Positions 37,726-47,433 of a stretch of 64,000 bases of DNA are shown in pieces. A model generated the notes under the pieces. That model had not been told where the DNA came from. It was given only the letters and a program-made list of their open reading frames with translations, and did not search any database. Both the position numbers and the translations under genes were made by a program. Within the stretch, counting starts at the first letter, position 1. The number at the start of each line of letters is the position of its first letter. The DNA lies in contig JAFWDV010000012.1 in the NCBI GenBank assembly GCA_017515985.1, positions 55,559 to 119,558 of the forward strand. The letters run 5' to 3'. Origin of the DNA: Clostridia bacterium (GTDB taxonomy: Bacteria; Bacillota; Clostridia; TANB77; CAG-508).

Positions 37726-38623
37726 TGAAAATGACGATATAAGATTGGATTCTTATATATCAACAAAAGATACGGAGTTATCAAGAGAGAGCGTTAAAAG
37801 ATTACTTGGTGACGGGAATATAACGGTAAATAGTGCTGTAAAAAAGGGTTCATATAAGGTAAAAAAAGGGGATATCATTGAGATAGATATTCCTGAAGTA
37901 AAGGAAGCTAAGATTGAGGCTCAGGATATTCCTGTTGAGATAGTGTATGAAGATGAAGATATCATTGTTGTTAATAAGCCAAAAGGGCTTGTTGTACATC
38001 CTGCAAATGGTAATCCAGATGGAACCCTTGTAAATGCAATAATGAATATTTGTAAGGATTCTTTATCTGGTATAGGTGGGGAAAAGAGACCCGGTATTGT
38101 TCACAGATTGGATAAGGATACTTCTGGTTTATTAATTATTGCTAAAAATGATAAAGCGCACATCAGTATGAGTGAGCAAATAAAAGATAGAAAAGTTAAT
38201 AAGAGATATATTGCTTTAGTTAGAGGAATAATTAAAGAAGATGAGGCAACAATCAATATGCCAATTGGAAGAAGTAAGAAAGACAGAAAAAAGATGGCTG
38301 TTGATAAAAATGGAAAAGAAGCGGTAACACATTTTAAGGTTCTTAGGAGATATGATAACTATACTTTATTAGATATAAAAATCGATACTGGAAGAACTCA
38401 TCAAATAAGAGTACATATGGCTGAAATTGGTCATCCGGTTATTGGTGATGAAGTATATTCTAACGGAAAAAATGAATTTGGTGTTAAAGGTCAAATGTTG
38501 CATGCAAAAAGCCTTGATTTTGAACATCCTATAACAGGAAAAAAATTACATCTGGAAGCGGATTTACCAGAGTATTTTAAAAATGTTATAGATATATGTG
38601 ATAAAAGAATGGAGGTAAGCTAA
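37706..38623 (+). CDS. rluD: RluD-family 23S rRNA pseudouridine synthase
   Basis: An N-terminal S4 domain (about residues 12-75) is followed by the catalytic domain with HRLDKDTSGLLIIAK (active-site Asp) and TGRTHQIRVHM. The family modifies 23S rRNA helix 69. The start is probably TTG at 37706, 8 bases after GGAG, giving MIRIIVDENDD; it overlaps lspA by 20 bases, as is usual for the lspA-rluD pair. Confidence 0.92.
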   Translation: MIRIIVDENDDIRLDSYISTKDTELSRESVKRLLGDGNITVNSAVKKGSYKVKKGDIIEIDIPEVKEAKIEAQDIPVEIVYEDEDIIVVNKPKGLVVHPANGNPDGTLVNAIMNICKDSLSGIGGEKRPGIVHRLDKDTSGLLIIAKNDKAHISMSEQIKDRKVNKRYIALVRGIIKEDEATINMPIGRSKKDRKKMAVDKNGKEAVTHFKVLRRYDNYTLLDIKIDTGRTHQIRVHMAEIGHPVIGDEVYSNGKNEFGVKGQMLHAKSLDFEHPITGKKLHLEADLPEYFKNVIDICDKRMEVS

Positions 38624-39339
38624 TGCCAAACATGAGGTTACAAAAATATATTGCTAATGCAGGTATTTGCTCAAGAAGAAAAGCTGAAGAGTTGATTATC
38701 GAAGGTAAGGTTACTGTAAATAATGAAACTATAACTGAATTAGGATTTAAAATTGATTCTGAAAAAGATATAGTATATGTAAATGGCAAGAAAGTGGAGC
38801 AAGTAAGCGAATTTAAATATGTACTTTTAAATAAACCAGTTGGATATGTTACCACGGTAAAAGAGCAATTTGATAGACCTACAGTTATTGATTTAATAAA
38901 AAACGTTCCGGAGAAATTGCTACCGGTTGGAAGATTAGATATGTATACATCAGGAGCTATTATTCTAACTAATGATGGAGATTTTATATACAAAGTTACA
39001 CATCCAAAACATGAGGTAGAAAAAACATATAATGCAACAGTAAGAGGTATTGTGGATAGCTCTGATATAGAAAAAATAGAAAAAGGATTGCAAATTGATG
39101 ATTATATAACAGCTGAAGCAAAAGCTAAAATATTAAAAACGGATGAAGAAAAGAATATCTCAAGAGTTCAAATTACAATTCATGAAGGAAAAAACAGAGA
39201 AGTTAGAAAAATGTGTGAGGCAATTGGAAAAAAAGTTATTGCTTTACATAGAGCAAAAATAGGGAATATTAGCGTTAAAGATATGAAAATAGGCGAGTGG
39301 AGATACTTATCAGATAAGGAAGTTAAATCTTTACTTTAG
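38623..39339 (+). CDS. rluB: RluB/RsuA-family pseudouridine synthase
   Basis: The S4 domain starts MRLQKYIANAGICSRRKAEELI. The catalytic motif is GRLDMYTSGAIILTNDG, and GKNREVRKMCEAIG is the family C-terminal motif. The ATG overlaps the rluD stop in a TAATG arrangement, so the genes are translationally coupled. The length of 238 residues fits RluB. Confidence 0.92.
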   Translation: MPNMRLQKYIANAGICSRRKAEELIIEGKVTVNNETITELGFKIDSEKDIVYVNGKKVEQVSEFKYVLLNKPVGYVTTVKEQFDRPTVIDLIKNVPEKLLPVGRLDMYTSGAIILTNDGDFIYKVTHPKHEVEKTYNATVRGIVDSSDIEKIEKGLQIDDYITAEAKAKILKTDEEKNISRVQITIHEGKNREVRKMCEAIGKKVIALHRAKIGNISVKDMKIGEWRYLSDKEVKSLL

Positions 39340-39354
39340 TATAAATTTTTGCTC

Positions 39355-39383
39355 TTGTAAAACGAAAAAAATAATTATATAAT
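39355..39383 (+). promoter_or_regulatory. Promoter of S1-domain gene
   Basis: TTGTAA, 17-base spacer, TATAAT. Confidence 0.65.
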
Positions 39384-39416
39384 GATGTAAATACAAAAGA
39401 TAAGGAGAAATTGAAT

Positions 39417-40220
39417 ATGAAATATCAAAAATTCTTTCCTGAAGGATGGTATGTTGATAAGAAAAATATTGGCGAAAACGTACTTAATGATGCTATAAAA
39501 ACTCAAGAAACACTTGAGGCTAAAGTTGAAAATTGTGATGATAATTATAATCTATATGTTAAATTTGATGATAATCGATTTGGAATAATAAAAAGAAATG
39601 AGATTGAAACAAATACGGGAGATAGTTTAGAAAATTTTAAAACAAATGTTAGTACGAGCAAAGTTAATAAATATGTTCAATTTAAAGTAAAAGGAATTGA
39701 TGAATCGAACAATTATATATTGTCTAGAAAAGATGTGGAAAAAGAAGCTATGTCGTGGATTAAAGATGAAGTTTCAGAGGGAAATATTCTAAAAGGTATT
39801 GTTAAGAGCATACAGCCATATGGAGCTTTTGTTGAAATAGGCGGTGGAGTTGTAGGTTTATTACATATAGAGGATATATCAGTTGCGAGAATAAAAACGC
39901 CAAAAGAGCGAATAAGAGTTGGACAAAAGATAAATGTTATGGTAAAATCCATAGATAAGAGCGAAAATAGAATTATCTTAACATATAAAGAGCTCTTAGG
40001 AACTTGGGAAGATAATGTTAAAGACATTGAGGTTGGCTCTACAATTATAGGTAAAGCAAGAGAGGTTGAGAAATCTAAAAATGGAATATTTATAGAGCTA
40101 AAACCAAATCTTGTGGGTCTTGCCGAATATAAAGATGGAATAGAGTATGGCCAAAATGTAAAAGTATATGTAAAGAAAATTATACCAGAGAAAAAGAAAA
40201 TAAAGTTGATAATTATATAG
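39417..40220 (+). CDS. S1 RNA-binding domain protein
   Basis: A clear central S1 domain is visible (KGIVKSIQPYGAFVEIGGG, VGLLHIEDIS, IRVGQKINVMVKSID). Diverged S1-like repeats flank it on both sides (about residues 30-95 and 205-267). It is smaller than ribosomal protein S1 and may be a translation or RNA-turnover accessory factor. ATG 39417 follows AAGGAG; TTG 39411 is too close. The relaxation-like gene follows after 17 bases. Confidence 0.82.
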   Translation: MKYQKFFPEGWYVDKKNIGENVLNDAIKTQETLEAKVENCDDNYNLYVKFDDNRFGIIKRNEIETNTGDSLENFKTNVSTSKVNKYVQFKVKGIDESNNYILSRKDVEKEAMSWIKDEVSEGNILKGIVKSIQPYGAFVEIGGGVVGLLHIEDISVARIKTPKERIRVGQKINVMVKSIDKSENRIILTYKELLGTWEDNVKDIEVGSTIIGKAREVEKSKNGIFIELKPNLVGLAEYKDGIEYGQNVKVYVKKIIPEKKKIKLIII

Positions 40221-40237
40221 TCTAGGAGGTATTAAAA

Positions 40238-41176
40238 TTGGTAGAAGATAATGAAATTAAAGCATTAACATCGCCTTTTGCAATTAGGGAAGGTGAGATA
40301 AAAGTATTTGATGGAAAAGATGGATATGTCTCAATGAATCAAATAGTTCAAAGAATTAATTTAGGACACATAAATGAATTGCATTTCAAGATTTTATCAC
40401 TTGTAAATGAATTTGAATTTATAACGTCAAGACAATTATTTCAATTATTGGAAATAAATGGATTTGATCCAAAAACTCAAGATAAATTAAATGGAAAATT
40501 GGATCAACTTGTTAAAACAAAGATATTAACTAGATATTATTTTAATTCAGATGATGGAAAAGGCATATATAGAATTTATTGCTTAGAAAAGATGGGAAAA
40601 TACTTATTAAACTCAAGAGGAGAGGAATGTAAGTGGCAACCAACTGATAACACAAAGCCAGTTGCCATGATAAAGAAAAGACTTGCAGGAAATCAAATTA
40701 TAATTGCATATTTAAGAAAAGTTAAGGCTTTTGATAGTTATACACCAAAGCCATCAATTACAGCTAAAACTTTAGGAAAAACATTTAAAGCTACAGGTGG
40801 TAGCATAAAATTAACAAAGAATGACAAATCCCTAGATTTTATTTTCGAGGTTGTTAGAAGAGAAGATGATTGGGAAAAGAAGTTAGTTGATAAAATGACT
40901 TTCTACAAAGATTTTTATAATAATTTCGTACCAAATGATTCTGGATTCCAAAGTGTGCCACAGCTTATAATAGTTTGTGAAGATGATAAGCACGTTGCAG
41001 AAGCTTTTAAAACAATAGTTTTAAATAATGTCCAGATTGATAAAATTAAGCTATATTATACAACAGATTTAAAACAAAATGATGAAAGCCTAGATGAGTC
41101 ACTTGTTGAATTCGTAAAGAATGAAGAAAATGGCAAGTTTAAAATGAAAAGTACAAAAATTAAATTATTAGATTAA
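40238..41176 (+). CDS. Replication-relaxation-like winged-helix protein
   Basis: The N-terminal half looks like a winged helix (FEFITSRQLFQLLE, LVKTKILTRYYF, YRIYCLEKMGKYLL), the pattern of replication-relaxation family proteins found on mobile elements. The C-terminal half (LDFIFEVVRREDDWEKKL, PQLIIVCEDDKH) resembles the nuclease-like part of that family. It starts with TTG 8 bases after AGGAGG. It converges on a VirD4/TraG-like gene. The family assignment is tentative. Confidence 0.55.
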   Translation: MVEDNEIKALTSPFAIREGEIKVFDGKDGYVSMNQIVQRINLGHINELHFKILSLVNEFEFITSRQLFQLLEINGFDPKTQDKLNGKLDQLVKTKILTRYYFNSDDGKGIYRIYCLEKMGKYLLNSRGEECKWQPTDNTKPVAMIKKRLAGNQIIIAYLRKVKAFDSYTPKPSITAKTLGKTFKATGGSIKLTKNDKSLDFIFEVVRREDDWEKKLVDKMTFYKDFYNNFVPNDSGFQSVPQLIIVCEDDKHVAEAFKTIVLNNVQIDKIKLYYTTDLKQNDESLDESLVEFVKNEENGKFKMKSTKIKLLD

Positions 41177-41188
41177 AAATTAGATAAA

Positions 41189-41228
41189 AAAAGATCTATA
41201 CATTAATTGTATAGATCTTAATTTTTTA
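41189..41228. terminator. Bidirectional terminator between relaxation-like and VirD4-like genes
   Basis: AAGATCTATACA pairs perfectly with TGTATAGATCTT, and T-rich tracts follow on both strands. Confidence 0.85.
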
Positions 41229-43580
41229 ATTATTTTTCTTAGAATGCGGATTATTTATTATTGCTGTTCCTTCTTCCGGTGAACCAAATATAGTAGCATT
41301 TACATCGTTTGAACGTATTGGATCTAATTCTGCTTCTGAGCCATCATCGTTTACGAAAGTTGGGATTCTCTTTTTAGTTTTCTTTTTCTTATCTTCTTTT
41401 TCTTCTGATGCTGCACCACCAGTATATTTACCAAAGTTAAATTGTGTTTCTTTTTGTTGTTCTTTATATTTTGATTCAATAAAGTTTAATTTACCAATAC
41501 CAACAATATTTTTTCCACTACCATTACGTAATTTATAGATACACTCTTTAAACTTAATAGATTGTACTTTTCCTGGCTTGAAGTTTGGCTTTTTATCATA
41601 TTTTATACCATTTAAGTTATCAGAATATTTACCTTTTTCAGTTTCATAATTTCTAGAGTAGGTGAACTCTGATTTCTCTCCAAGCTCTTTTGACCACCAG
41701 TCATTATCTTCTGGCTCGTTGTTTCCAAATACTATTTTATGAGCACAGTTTGCAATAATTGTTTTTCTATATTTTTTGTTTTCAGCATTTAGCTGATCTA
41801 GGTTTTGTACTGATATAACAGTTCCAACTCTATACTTTCTATATAATGTAAAGATTGGCTCTGTTGAACCTGATACGAAATCTGAAAATTCATCAATATA
41901 TAGGAAGTGTGGAATTCTTGTTGCTTCAATACCAGGTCTTCTTAATACTGCATATTGCATTGATAATAGGAAGAATAGACCAAATGCTGTGTGTGCAGAT
42001 TGACCTAAATCACCACGTCTTGTACATAAGAATGTGAATTCACCATTTGCTAATGCATTATCAAAGTTAATATTATTTGTTCTATTACATAATATATTTT
42101 TTATGCCAGGATGTCTTAATAAGTTATCTAATTGTGTTGTGGCAGATGAAATATATTTTTCTGTTTCTGAACGATATGTACTGTTAACATAGAAGTTCTT
42201 CTTGAAATATGTTAGTAAGATTGCAAATTTGTTTGCAAGCTCTTCATTTTTCTCCATTTCAACACACATATCTTGTATTATTGAGAAATCGTTAAATGCA
42301 TTTAACATATCTTCCATAGTTGGTATATCGCCATCATGCATTCTTGGATACATTATTTTTAAAAGTATAGACAAGTTTTCAATTGCTTGTGTAGCAAAGT
42401 TTGCTTGTACTCCAAGATTTAAATCTAAATCTGCTTTATTACTTGAATGTAGATTTTTTAGTACAGTAGATATTATAACCGAAGCTTGTAATGGATTATC
42501 ATATGCAAATGGATTCAAACCTAATGAATCTGCTGAACTTGGATCTACTAAATTTACTTTTACATTATAATTTTTGGCTACGCTTAAAACTCTTGAAATT
42601 GATTCGTAATCAGGTGAAACATATGTTAGGCCTAAGCTTCTATATATTAGCTTTCCGTCTTGATTTCCATATATCATTTTGCCCATACATGATTTATATG
42701 TACCAGATTTTTTCGAATCAGTTGAAAGCATATTCAATGAAAAATTATCATTTATATAGTTATTATCATAAGGTGCGTTTATTGTAGCTATTCCAGATTT
42801 TAATGCTGCAAAACCAAATTCTTTTGCAGATTTATTAAAGAAGTTTTTCTTTTCAATATCTCTACAAATCATTGGTTCGAAAATAAGTGAAGTTTTTCCT
42901 GAACCAGAAACACCAACAACTAACATTGATTCAAAACGTCTATCTTCAGCAAGTTTAACTTCTTTTCCACTATGTTTATCGTCACATATTTTAATTTCGC
43001 AACTATATTGTCCTGTAGCAGGTGATTTTTTATTAGAAAGATTAATTCCTGGGTAATCATATATAGATTCTCTGATATCCTTTGTATCATTAACTGTAGT
43101 CATTAACCATTTTATTAATGGATAGAATGTAGTTAATGGTAGATATATTGAGATACTCCTAAACGCAGGTGCAATCAAACTTGAATATTCGGTTGCAACT
43201 TTTGCATACGAAGGAGATGATAATAAAACTAACCAACATGCAGAGTTAACAGCCTGATTTACCATTGATAATACTAAGATGTATAACGATATGGTGTATA
43301 AAAAGAAAAATGACATTTTCTTATCTTCTGAATTTGCAAATTTTGAGCTACATGAAAATAAGAAAGCAAAAATAGGACACGCAAAAGCAAATGCATATCC
43401 AATTGGACCCCAATAAGAACAACCTATACCTGTGAATATCATTAGTAGCATTTCGACTACTCTATCAATAGTGATATAAATTGTTACTAAGGTTAATATA
43501 TATGTTAAAAACGTATTTAAATCCGTTTTTAAAAATTTTAAAAATTTATCGAGTATTTTCAAGTTTTTCACCACTTTCAA
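41226..43580 (-). CDS. VirD4/TraG-like coupling ATPase
   Basis: Several hydrophobic segments occupy the first 170 residues or so. An FtsK/VirD4-type ATPase follows, with Walker A GVSGSGKTS (about residue 222) and a Walker B-like segment LYIDEFSDFV (about 558). The TraD/TraG recognition-type segment with SVQNLDQLNAEN comes after, then a disordered charged tail. Coupling proteins deliver DNA or proteins to type IV secretion channels, yet no relaxase, VirB4 or other mating gene is in the window. The start is uncertain: TTG 43580, GTG 43574 or 43571, and TTG 43562 all lack a clear ribosome site. Confidence 0.8.
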   Translation of the reverse strand: MKVVKNLKILDKFLKFLKTDLNTFLTYILTLVTIYITIDRVVEMLLMIFTGIGCSYWGPIGYAFAFACPIFAFLFSCSSKFANSEDKKMSFFFLYTISLYILVLSMVNQAVNSACWLVLLSSPSYAKVATEYSSLIAPAFRSISIYLPLTTFYPLIKWLMTTVNDTKDIRESIYDYPGINLSNKKSPATGQYSCEIKICDDKHSGKEVKLAEDRRFESMLVVGVSGSGKTSLIFEPMICRDIEKKNFFNKSAKEFGFAALKSGIATINAPYDNNYINDNFSLNMLSTDSKKSGTYKSCMGKMIYGNQDGKLIYRSLGLTYVSPDYESISRVLSVAKNYNVKVNLVDPSSADSLGLNPFAYDNPLQASVIISTVLKNLHSSNKADLDLNLGVQANFATQAIENLSILLKIMYPRMHDGDIPTMEDMLNAFNDFSIIQDMCVEMEKNEELANKFAILLTYFKKNFYVNSTYRSETEKYISSATTQLDNLLRHPGIKNILCNRTNNINFDNALANGEFTFLCTRRGDLGQSAHTAFGLFFLLSMQYAVLRRPGIEATRIPHFLYIDEFSDFVSGSTEPIFTLYRKYRVGTVISVQNLDQLNAENKKYRKTIIANCAHKIVFGNNEPEDNDWWSKELGEKSEFTYSRNYETEKGKYSDNLNGIKYDKKPNFKPGKVQSIKFKECIYKLRNGSGKNIVGIGKLNFIESKYKEQQKETQFNFGKYTGGAASEEKEDKKKKTKKRIPTFVNDDGSEAELDPIRSNDVNATIFGSPEEGTAIINNPHSKKNN

Positions 43581-43785
43581 ATTTATAAAATATTACTCCT
43601 ATATTATCCTATAAATTTGCAGAAAATTCAAGTGTTTTAACATAATTTATGGATAATTTTCTTCTAATAAATAGTTTTTTGTAATTTCATAAAAAATATA
43701 TTTACCTAAGAATAAGATATGGCGTAATCATTATCTAAGCCTCAAAGAATATAAATGTATATATAGTATATTTTTAGGAGATGAA

Positions 43786-45354
43786 ATGAAGAAAAGAAAA
43801 AGTATAGGGAACGGAATACTAGTATTATTGATTTCACAGGTATTAGTTAAGATTTTTGGTCTATTATATAAGTTGTACCTTGCGAATAAAAATGGCTTTG
43901 GTGATGTAGGAAATGCTATATATAATTCAGGGTATCAGATATATGCCTTACTGTTAACGGTATCTTCTATAGGAGTTCCAAATGCCGTAGCTAAATTAAT
44001 TGCTGAAAATAAAAATAGTAAAGAACAATCATATGAAATTTTCAGAAATTCTCTTATATTATTTGCTGTTATAGGCGCTACAGGAAGTGTTTTACTTGCA
44101 ATATTTGCTAAATATATTGCAAAGGAGTGGTTAAATATACCAGAAGCTAGTAAATCAATAATTGCGCTATCTCCAGCTATATTTAACGTGTGTATAATAT
44201 CTGTTTATAGGGGATACTATAATGGAATAGGTTATATTTCAACCACAGCAAAATCACAGAGCATAGAGCAACTGTTAAAAACGGTATTTACGGTGATGTT
44301 TGTTGAAATAACATTTCTTTTAACCAGAGCAAATACTGAATATATGGCAGCTTTTGCAAATTTTGCAACCACAATAGCAACATTAGGGAGTTTTATCTAT
44401 TTATATAAAAAGAATAGTTTTTGTAGTATCAAATGTAAATGGAAGAAAAGAAATTTTTTTAAAATTCTTTATATATCATTGCCAATATCGATAGGATCCA
44501 TACTGACAATGCTAAGTAAAAATATAGATTCCGTGATGATAGTTAGATACTTAAAAAGATTTATGGGAGAGCAAAATGCAAAGGTAGAGTACGGAATATT
44601 AAGCGGAAAGGTCGATGTTTTGTGCGCTGTGCCGGTTTCTTTTATAATAGCAATTACTACAACAATCATACCAACTGTATCTGTGTTAGCAAAAGAAAAA
44701 AAGTATAGCGAAATTTCTAAAGTAATGGAAAAATATATGTTAGTTACGTTATTGGCGGTATTGCCTTGTTGCATACTTATTATGATGTTTTCAAAACAAA
44801 TCCTCTTTATTTTATTTGGAAACACAAAAGGAGAAATCTTGTTTAAAATTAGCTCTGTTGCTATTGTTTTTATATCAATGGAGCAAATAATTCATGCGGT
44901 TCTGCAGGGAATTGGAAAAATGTTTGTTCCAATGTTTTCATTAGCAATTGGTATATTAGTAAAAATTTTTATAAATATGAAGCTATTAAAATTATCACCA
45001 GGGCAATATTGGTATGGTGGAACTGTTGGGTCATGTATTGCAACTTTAAGCTGTCACTTAGTAGTTTTTTTCATTAGTTTTACGGCTTTAATAAAGAAAT
45101 TAAAAATAAATTTAAAAATTTTTAAAATATTGTTGAAACCAATATATGCTTCGTGTATAATGGCACTGTGCTTACATTATACATATTTTCTTCTAAAAGG
45201 AATAATAATTGAAAATATAGCTATAATAGTAGCAACAACAGTAGCCACAATAGTATATATCATATCTTTAATCTTGTTTAAAATATTGAGCAAAGATGTG
45301 TTATCATCAGTTCCAGTAATAAATGTTTTATTTGATTGGAAAAATAAAAAATAA
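43786..45354 (+). CDS. MurJ/SpoVB-family lipid flippase
   Basis: This is a MOP-superfamily transporter with about 14 membrane helices. The start, GNGILVLLISQVLVKIFGLLYKLYL, and the SSIGVPNAVAKLIAE segment are typical of the YtgP/SpoVB branch, which flips lipid-linked cell-wall precursors. At 522 residues it has the usual length. YtgP (MurJ) and SpoVB cannot be separated by eye. It is divergent from the VirD4-like gene across about 205 AT-rich bases with no other feature seen. Confidence 0.85.
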   Translation: MKKRKSIGNGILVLLISQVLVKIFGLLYKLYLANKNGFGDVGNAIYNSGYQIYALLLTVSSIGVPNAVAKLIAENKNSKEQSYEIFRNSLILFAVIGATGSVLLAIFAKYIAKEWLNIPEASKSIIALSPAIFNVCIISVYRGYYNGIGYISTTAKSQSIEQLLKTVFTVMFVEITFLLTRANTEYMAAFANFATTIATLGSFIYLYKKNSFCSIKCKWKKRNFFKILYISLPISIGSILTMLSKNIDSVMIVRYLKRFMGEQNAKVEYGILSGKVDVLCAVPVSFIIAITTTIIPTVSVLAKEKKYSEISKVMEKYMLVTLLAVLPCCILIMMFSKQILFILFGNTKGEILFKISSVAIVFISMEQIIHAVLQGIGKMFVPMFSLAIGILVKIFINMKLLKLSPGQYWYGGTVGSCIATLSCHLVVFFISFTALIKKLKINLKIFKILLKPIYASCIMALCLHYTYFLLKGIIIENIAIIVATTVATIVYIISLILFKILSKDVLSSVPVINVLFDWKNKK

Positions 45355-45482
45355 TAAAAAACAAGGAAAAAAGAAGGATTTTGTATTATTTTGGCGAATA
45401 ATCATTATAGTAGTTTATAAATCTGCAATAGAACCAGAATTATAAAGTACATATTACAAAATTCAATAGGAGGTAATGAATA

Positions 45483-45761
45483 ATGAACAAATCTGATTTA
45501 ATTGCGGCAGTAGCTGCTAAAACAGGAGAAACAAAGAAAAATGCTGAGGCATCAATAAACGCAGTTGTAGATGTAGTAGCAGAGACATTAGCTAAAGGAG
45601 ATAAAATCCAATTAGTTGGATTCGGATCTTTCGAAGTTAGATCAAGAGCTGCAAGAAAAGGAAGAAATCCACAAACAGGTAAAGAAATGAAAATAGCTGC
45701 TAAGAAAGCTCCTGTATTCAAAGCTGGAAAAGCTCTTAAAGATGCTGTTAACAAAAAATAA
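45483..45761 (+). CDS. hup: HU family DNA-binding protein
   Basis: This is a histone-like DNA-bending protein of 92 residues. The start [19 protein letters not shown] and the signature [21 protein letters not shown], which holds the DNA-intercalating arm, are intact. The gene has a strong GGAGG site, high-expression codon use and its own terminator. Confidence 0.96.
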   Translation: MNKSDLIAAVAAKTGETKKNAEASINAVVDVVAETLAKGDKIQLVGFGSFEVRSRAARKGRNPQTGKEMKIAAKKAPVFKAGKALKDAVNKK

Positions 45762-45791
45762 TTGTGATTTATATATAAATATGAATTCATA

Positions 45792-45823
45792 TAAAGACAT
45801 AGCTGTGGCTGTGTCTTTTTTTA
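45792..45823 (+). terminator. Terminator of hup
   Basis: AAAGACATAGC pairs with GGCTGTGTCTTT and is followed by TTTT. Confidence 0.85.
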
Positions 45824-45936
45824 CAAAGATATTAAAAAGTTTTAACGTAAGATAAATTTATAATTAAAGATGAAATTATGAAGTATATATGCAATAAAAA
45901 AAGAGAAGACAATTTATGCATATTGCTGACTAAAAA

Positions 45937-45965
45937 TTGACTTTTTTGGAATAATATGCTATAAT
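45937..45965 (+). promoter_or_regulatory. Promoter of NlpC/P60 gene
   Basis: TTGACT, 17-base spacer, TATAAT, 33 bases before the start codon. Confidence 0.75.
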
Positions 45966-45998
45966 GATGTCAGTTTTTTTTAAAGGAGTATAAAAGAA

Positions 45999-47408
45999 AT
46001 GAAAGATAAAAAAAGTATGGCAATGATAATAATTGTTGGCATAGTTATAAGTTTATTCTTATTTGTAAATTCAACAGTATTTGCTACAACAGGTGTAGTA
46101 ATCACAAATGATTTAAGAGTTAGAAAAGAAGAAAGTACTTCATCAGAAATCATTGAAATATTAGATGAAAACAATAAAGTCGAAATAATAAGTGATAATG
46201 GTGAATGGTATAAAGTTAAAGCTAATGGAAAGATTGGATATGTTAGCAAACAATACGTAAAAATAGAAGATGGTAACGAAGCAAAAAATGAGAATGCTTC
46301 TAATGAAAATAAAACTGAAAACACTTCGAATGAAGCTAATAATGAAAACAAACAACAAGAAGTAACAGAAAATAATAATGCAGAAACAAATCAAGCAACA
46401 GAGGAAACTCCAGAAGTAAAGGAGCAACCTAAAACTTGTAAATTTACTTCAGACGTTGAATTGAAAGTTATGCCATTAATATGTGGAAATGTTATAGACA
46501 GTGCAAAAAATGGTGAAACATACAATGTAATAAGTACAGCTGGTGTATGGTCATACATAAAATCTGATTCAAAGGCTGGGTGGGTTCTTACTGAGAAAAT
46601 TACTTTAGTTGATTCTACAGAAAACAAGACTGAAGAAAATAAAGCGCAAGAAAATACACCTAACCAAGAAGAGCAAAAGCAAGAGGAAAAGAAGGAAGAA
46701 GAGAAAGTATCAACTGAAAAGATGTATTCTAAAGCAAAAACATACTATGTAAAAGGTACATCTGTAAATGCTAGAAGTGCTGCAAATAAAAGCTCAGACG
46801 TTATAAAAGTATTTAATACTAATAGCAGTGTTAAGGTTACTGGAGAAGATGGAGATTGGTATATTATCGATATAAACGGAGATAAGGCATACATAGCAAA
46901 ATCTTTATTATCGAAAGAGAAAGTTGAGGTTACTTCTAGAAGTTCAACAAGTTTAGATCAACAAGCTCAGGAAAAACAAGAAAGTGAATCTCAAGCTCCT
47001 GCAGCTCAAGAGCAAGAGCAATCAGCACCATCAAATCCATCAGGAAGTGCAATTGTTGCTTATGCAAAGCAATTCTTAGGATATAGTTACGTATACGGAA
47101 CTAATGGTCCAAATACTTTCGATTGTTCAGGATTTGTTCAATATGTATATAAACATTTTGGATATTCATTAAGCCGTTCATCAAGTACCCAAGCAAACGA
47201 CGGTGTTGCAGTAAGTAAAAGCAATTTAGAGCCTGGTGACGTATTAATATTTAGAGATACATCAAATAGTAGAATTGGTCACGTTGGATTATATATAGGT
47301 GGTGGTCAATTTATACACGCTTCAAATTCAAGAACGGGTGTAATAATATCTGATTTATCTACATCTGCATATCAAAAGAGATATGTTGGTGCAAGAAGAA
47401 TTTTATAA
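45999..47408 (+). CDS. Secreted SH3-domain NlpC/P60 peptidoglycan hydrolase
   Basis: A signal peptide (about residues 1-29) precedes three SH3b domains (DLRVRKEES, VELKVMPLICGN and SVNARSAANKS regions). E/N/Q-rich linkers separate them. The C-terminal NlpC/P60 domain (about 345-469) is a cysteine endopeptidase with Cys in FDCSGFVQY, His in RIGHVGLYIG and the third residue in FIHASN. It would cleave stem peptides at the wall. The length of 469 residues and the order are usual for clostridial cell-separation hydrolases. comEC follows 25 bases downstream. Confidence 0.92.
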   Translation: MKDKKSMAMIIIVGIVISLFLFVNSTVFATTGVVITNDLRVRKEESTSSEIIEILDENNKVEIISDNGEWYKVKANGKIGYVSKQYVKIEDGNEAKNENASNENKTENTSNEANNENKQQEVTENNNAETNQATEETPEVKEQPKTCKFTSDVELKVMPLICGNVIDSAKNGETYNVISTAGVWSYIKSDSKAGWVLTEKITLVDSTENKTEENKAQENTPNQEEQKQEEKKEEEKVSTEKMYSKAKTYYVKGTSVNARSAANKSSDVIKVFNTNSSVKVTGEDGDWYIIDINGDKAYIAKSLLSKEKVEVTSRSSTSLDQQAQEKQESESQAPAAQEQEQSAPSNPSGSAIVAYAKQFLGYSYVYGTNGPNTFDCSGFVQYVYKHFGYSLSRSSSTQANDGVAVSKSNLEPGDVLIFRDTSNSRIGHVGLYIGGGQFIHASNSRTGVIISDLSTSAYQKRYVGARRIL

Positions 47409-47433
47409 TAAGGGGTTATTATAAAGGAGTCAA

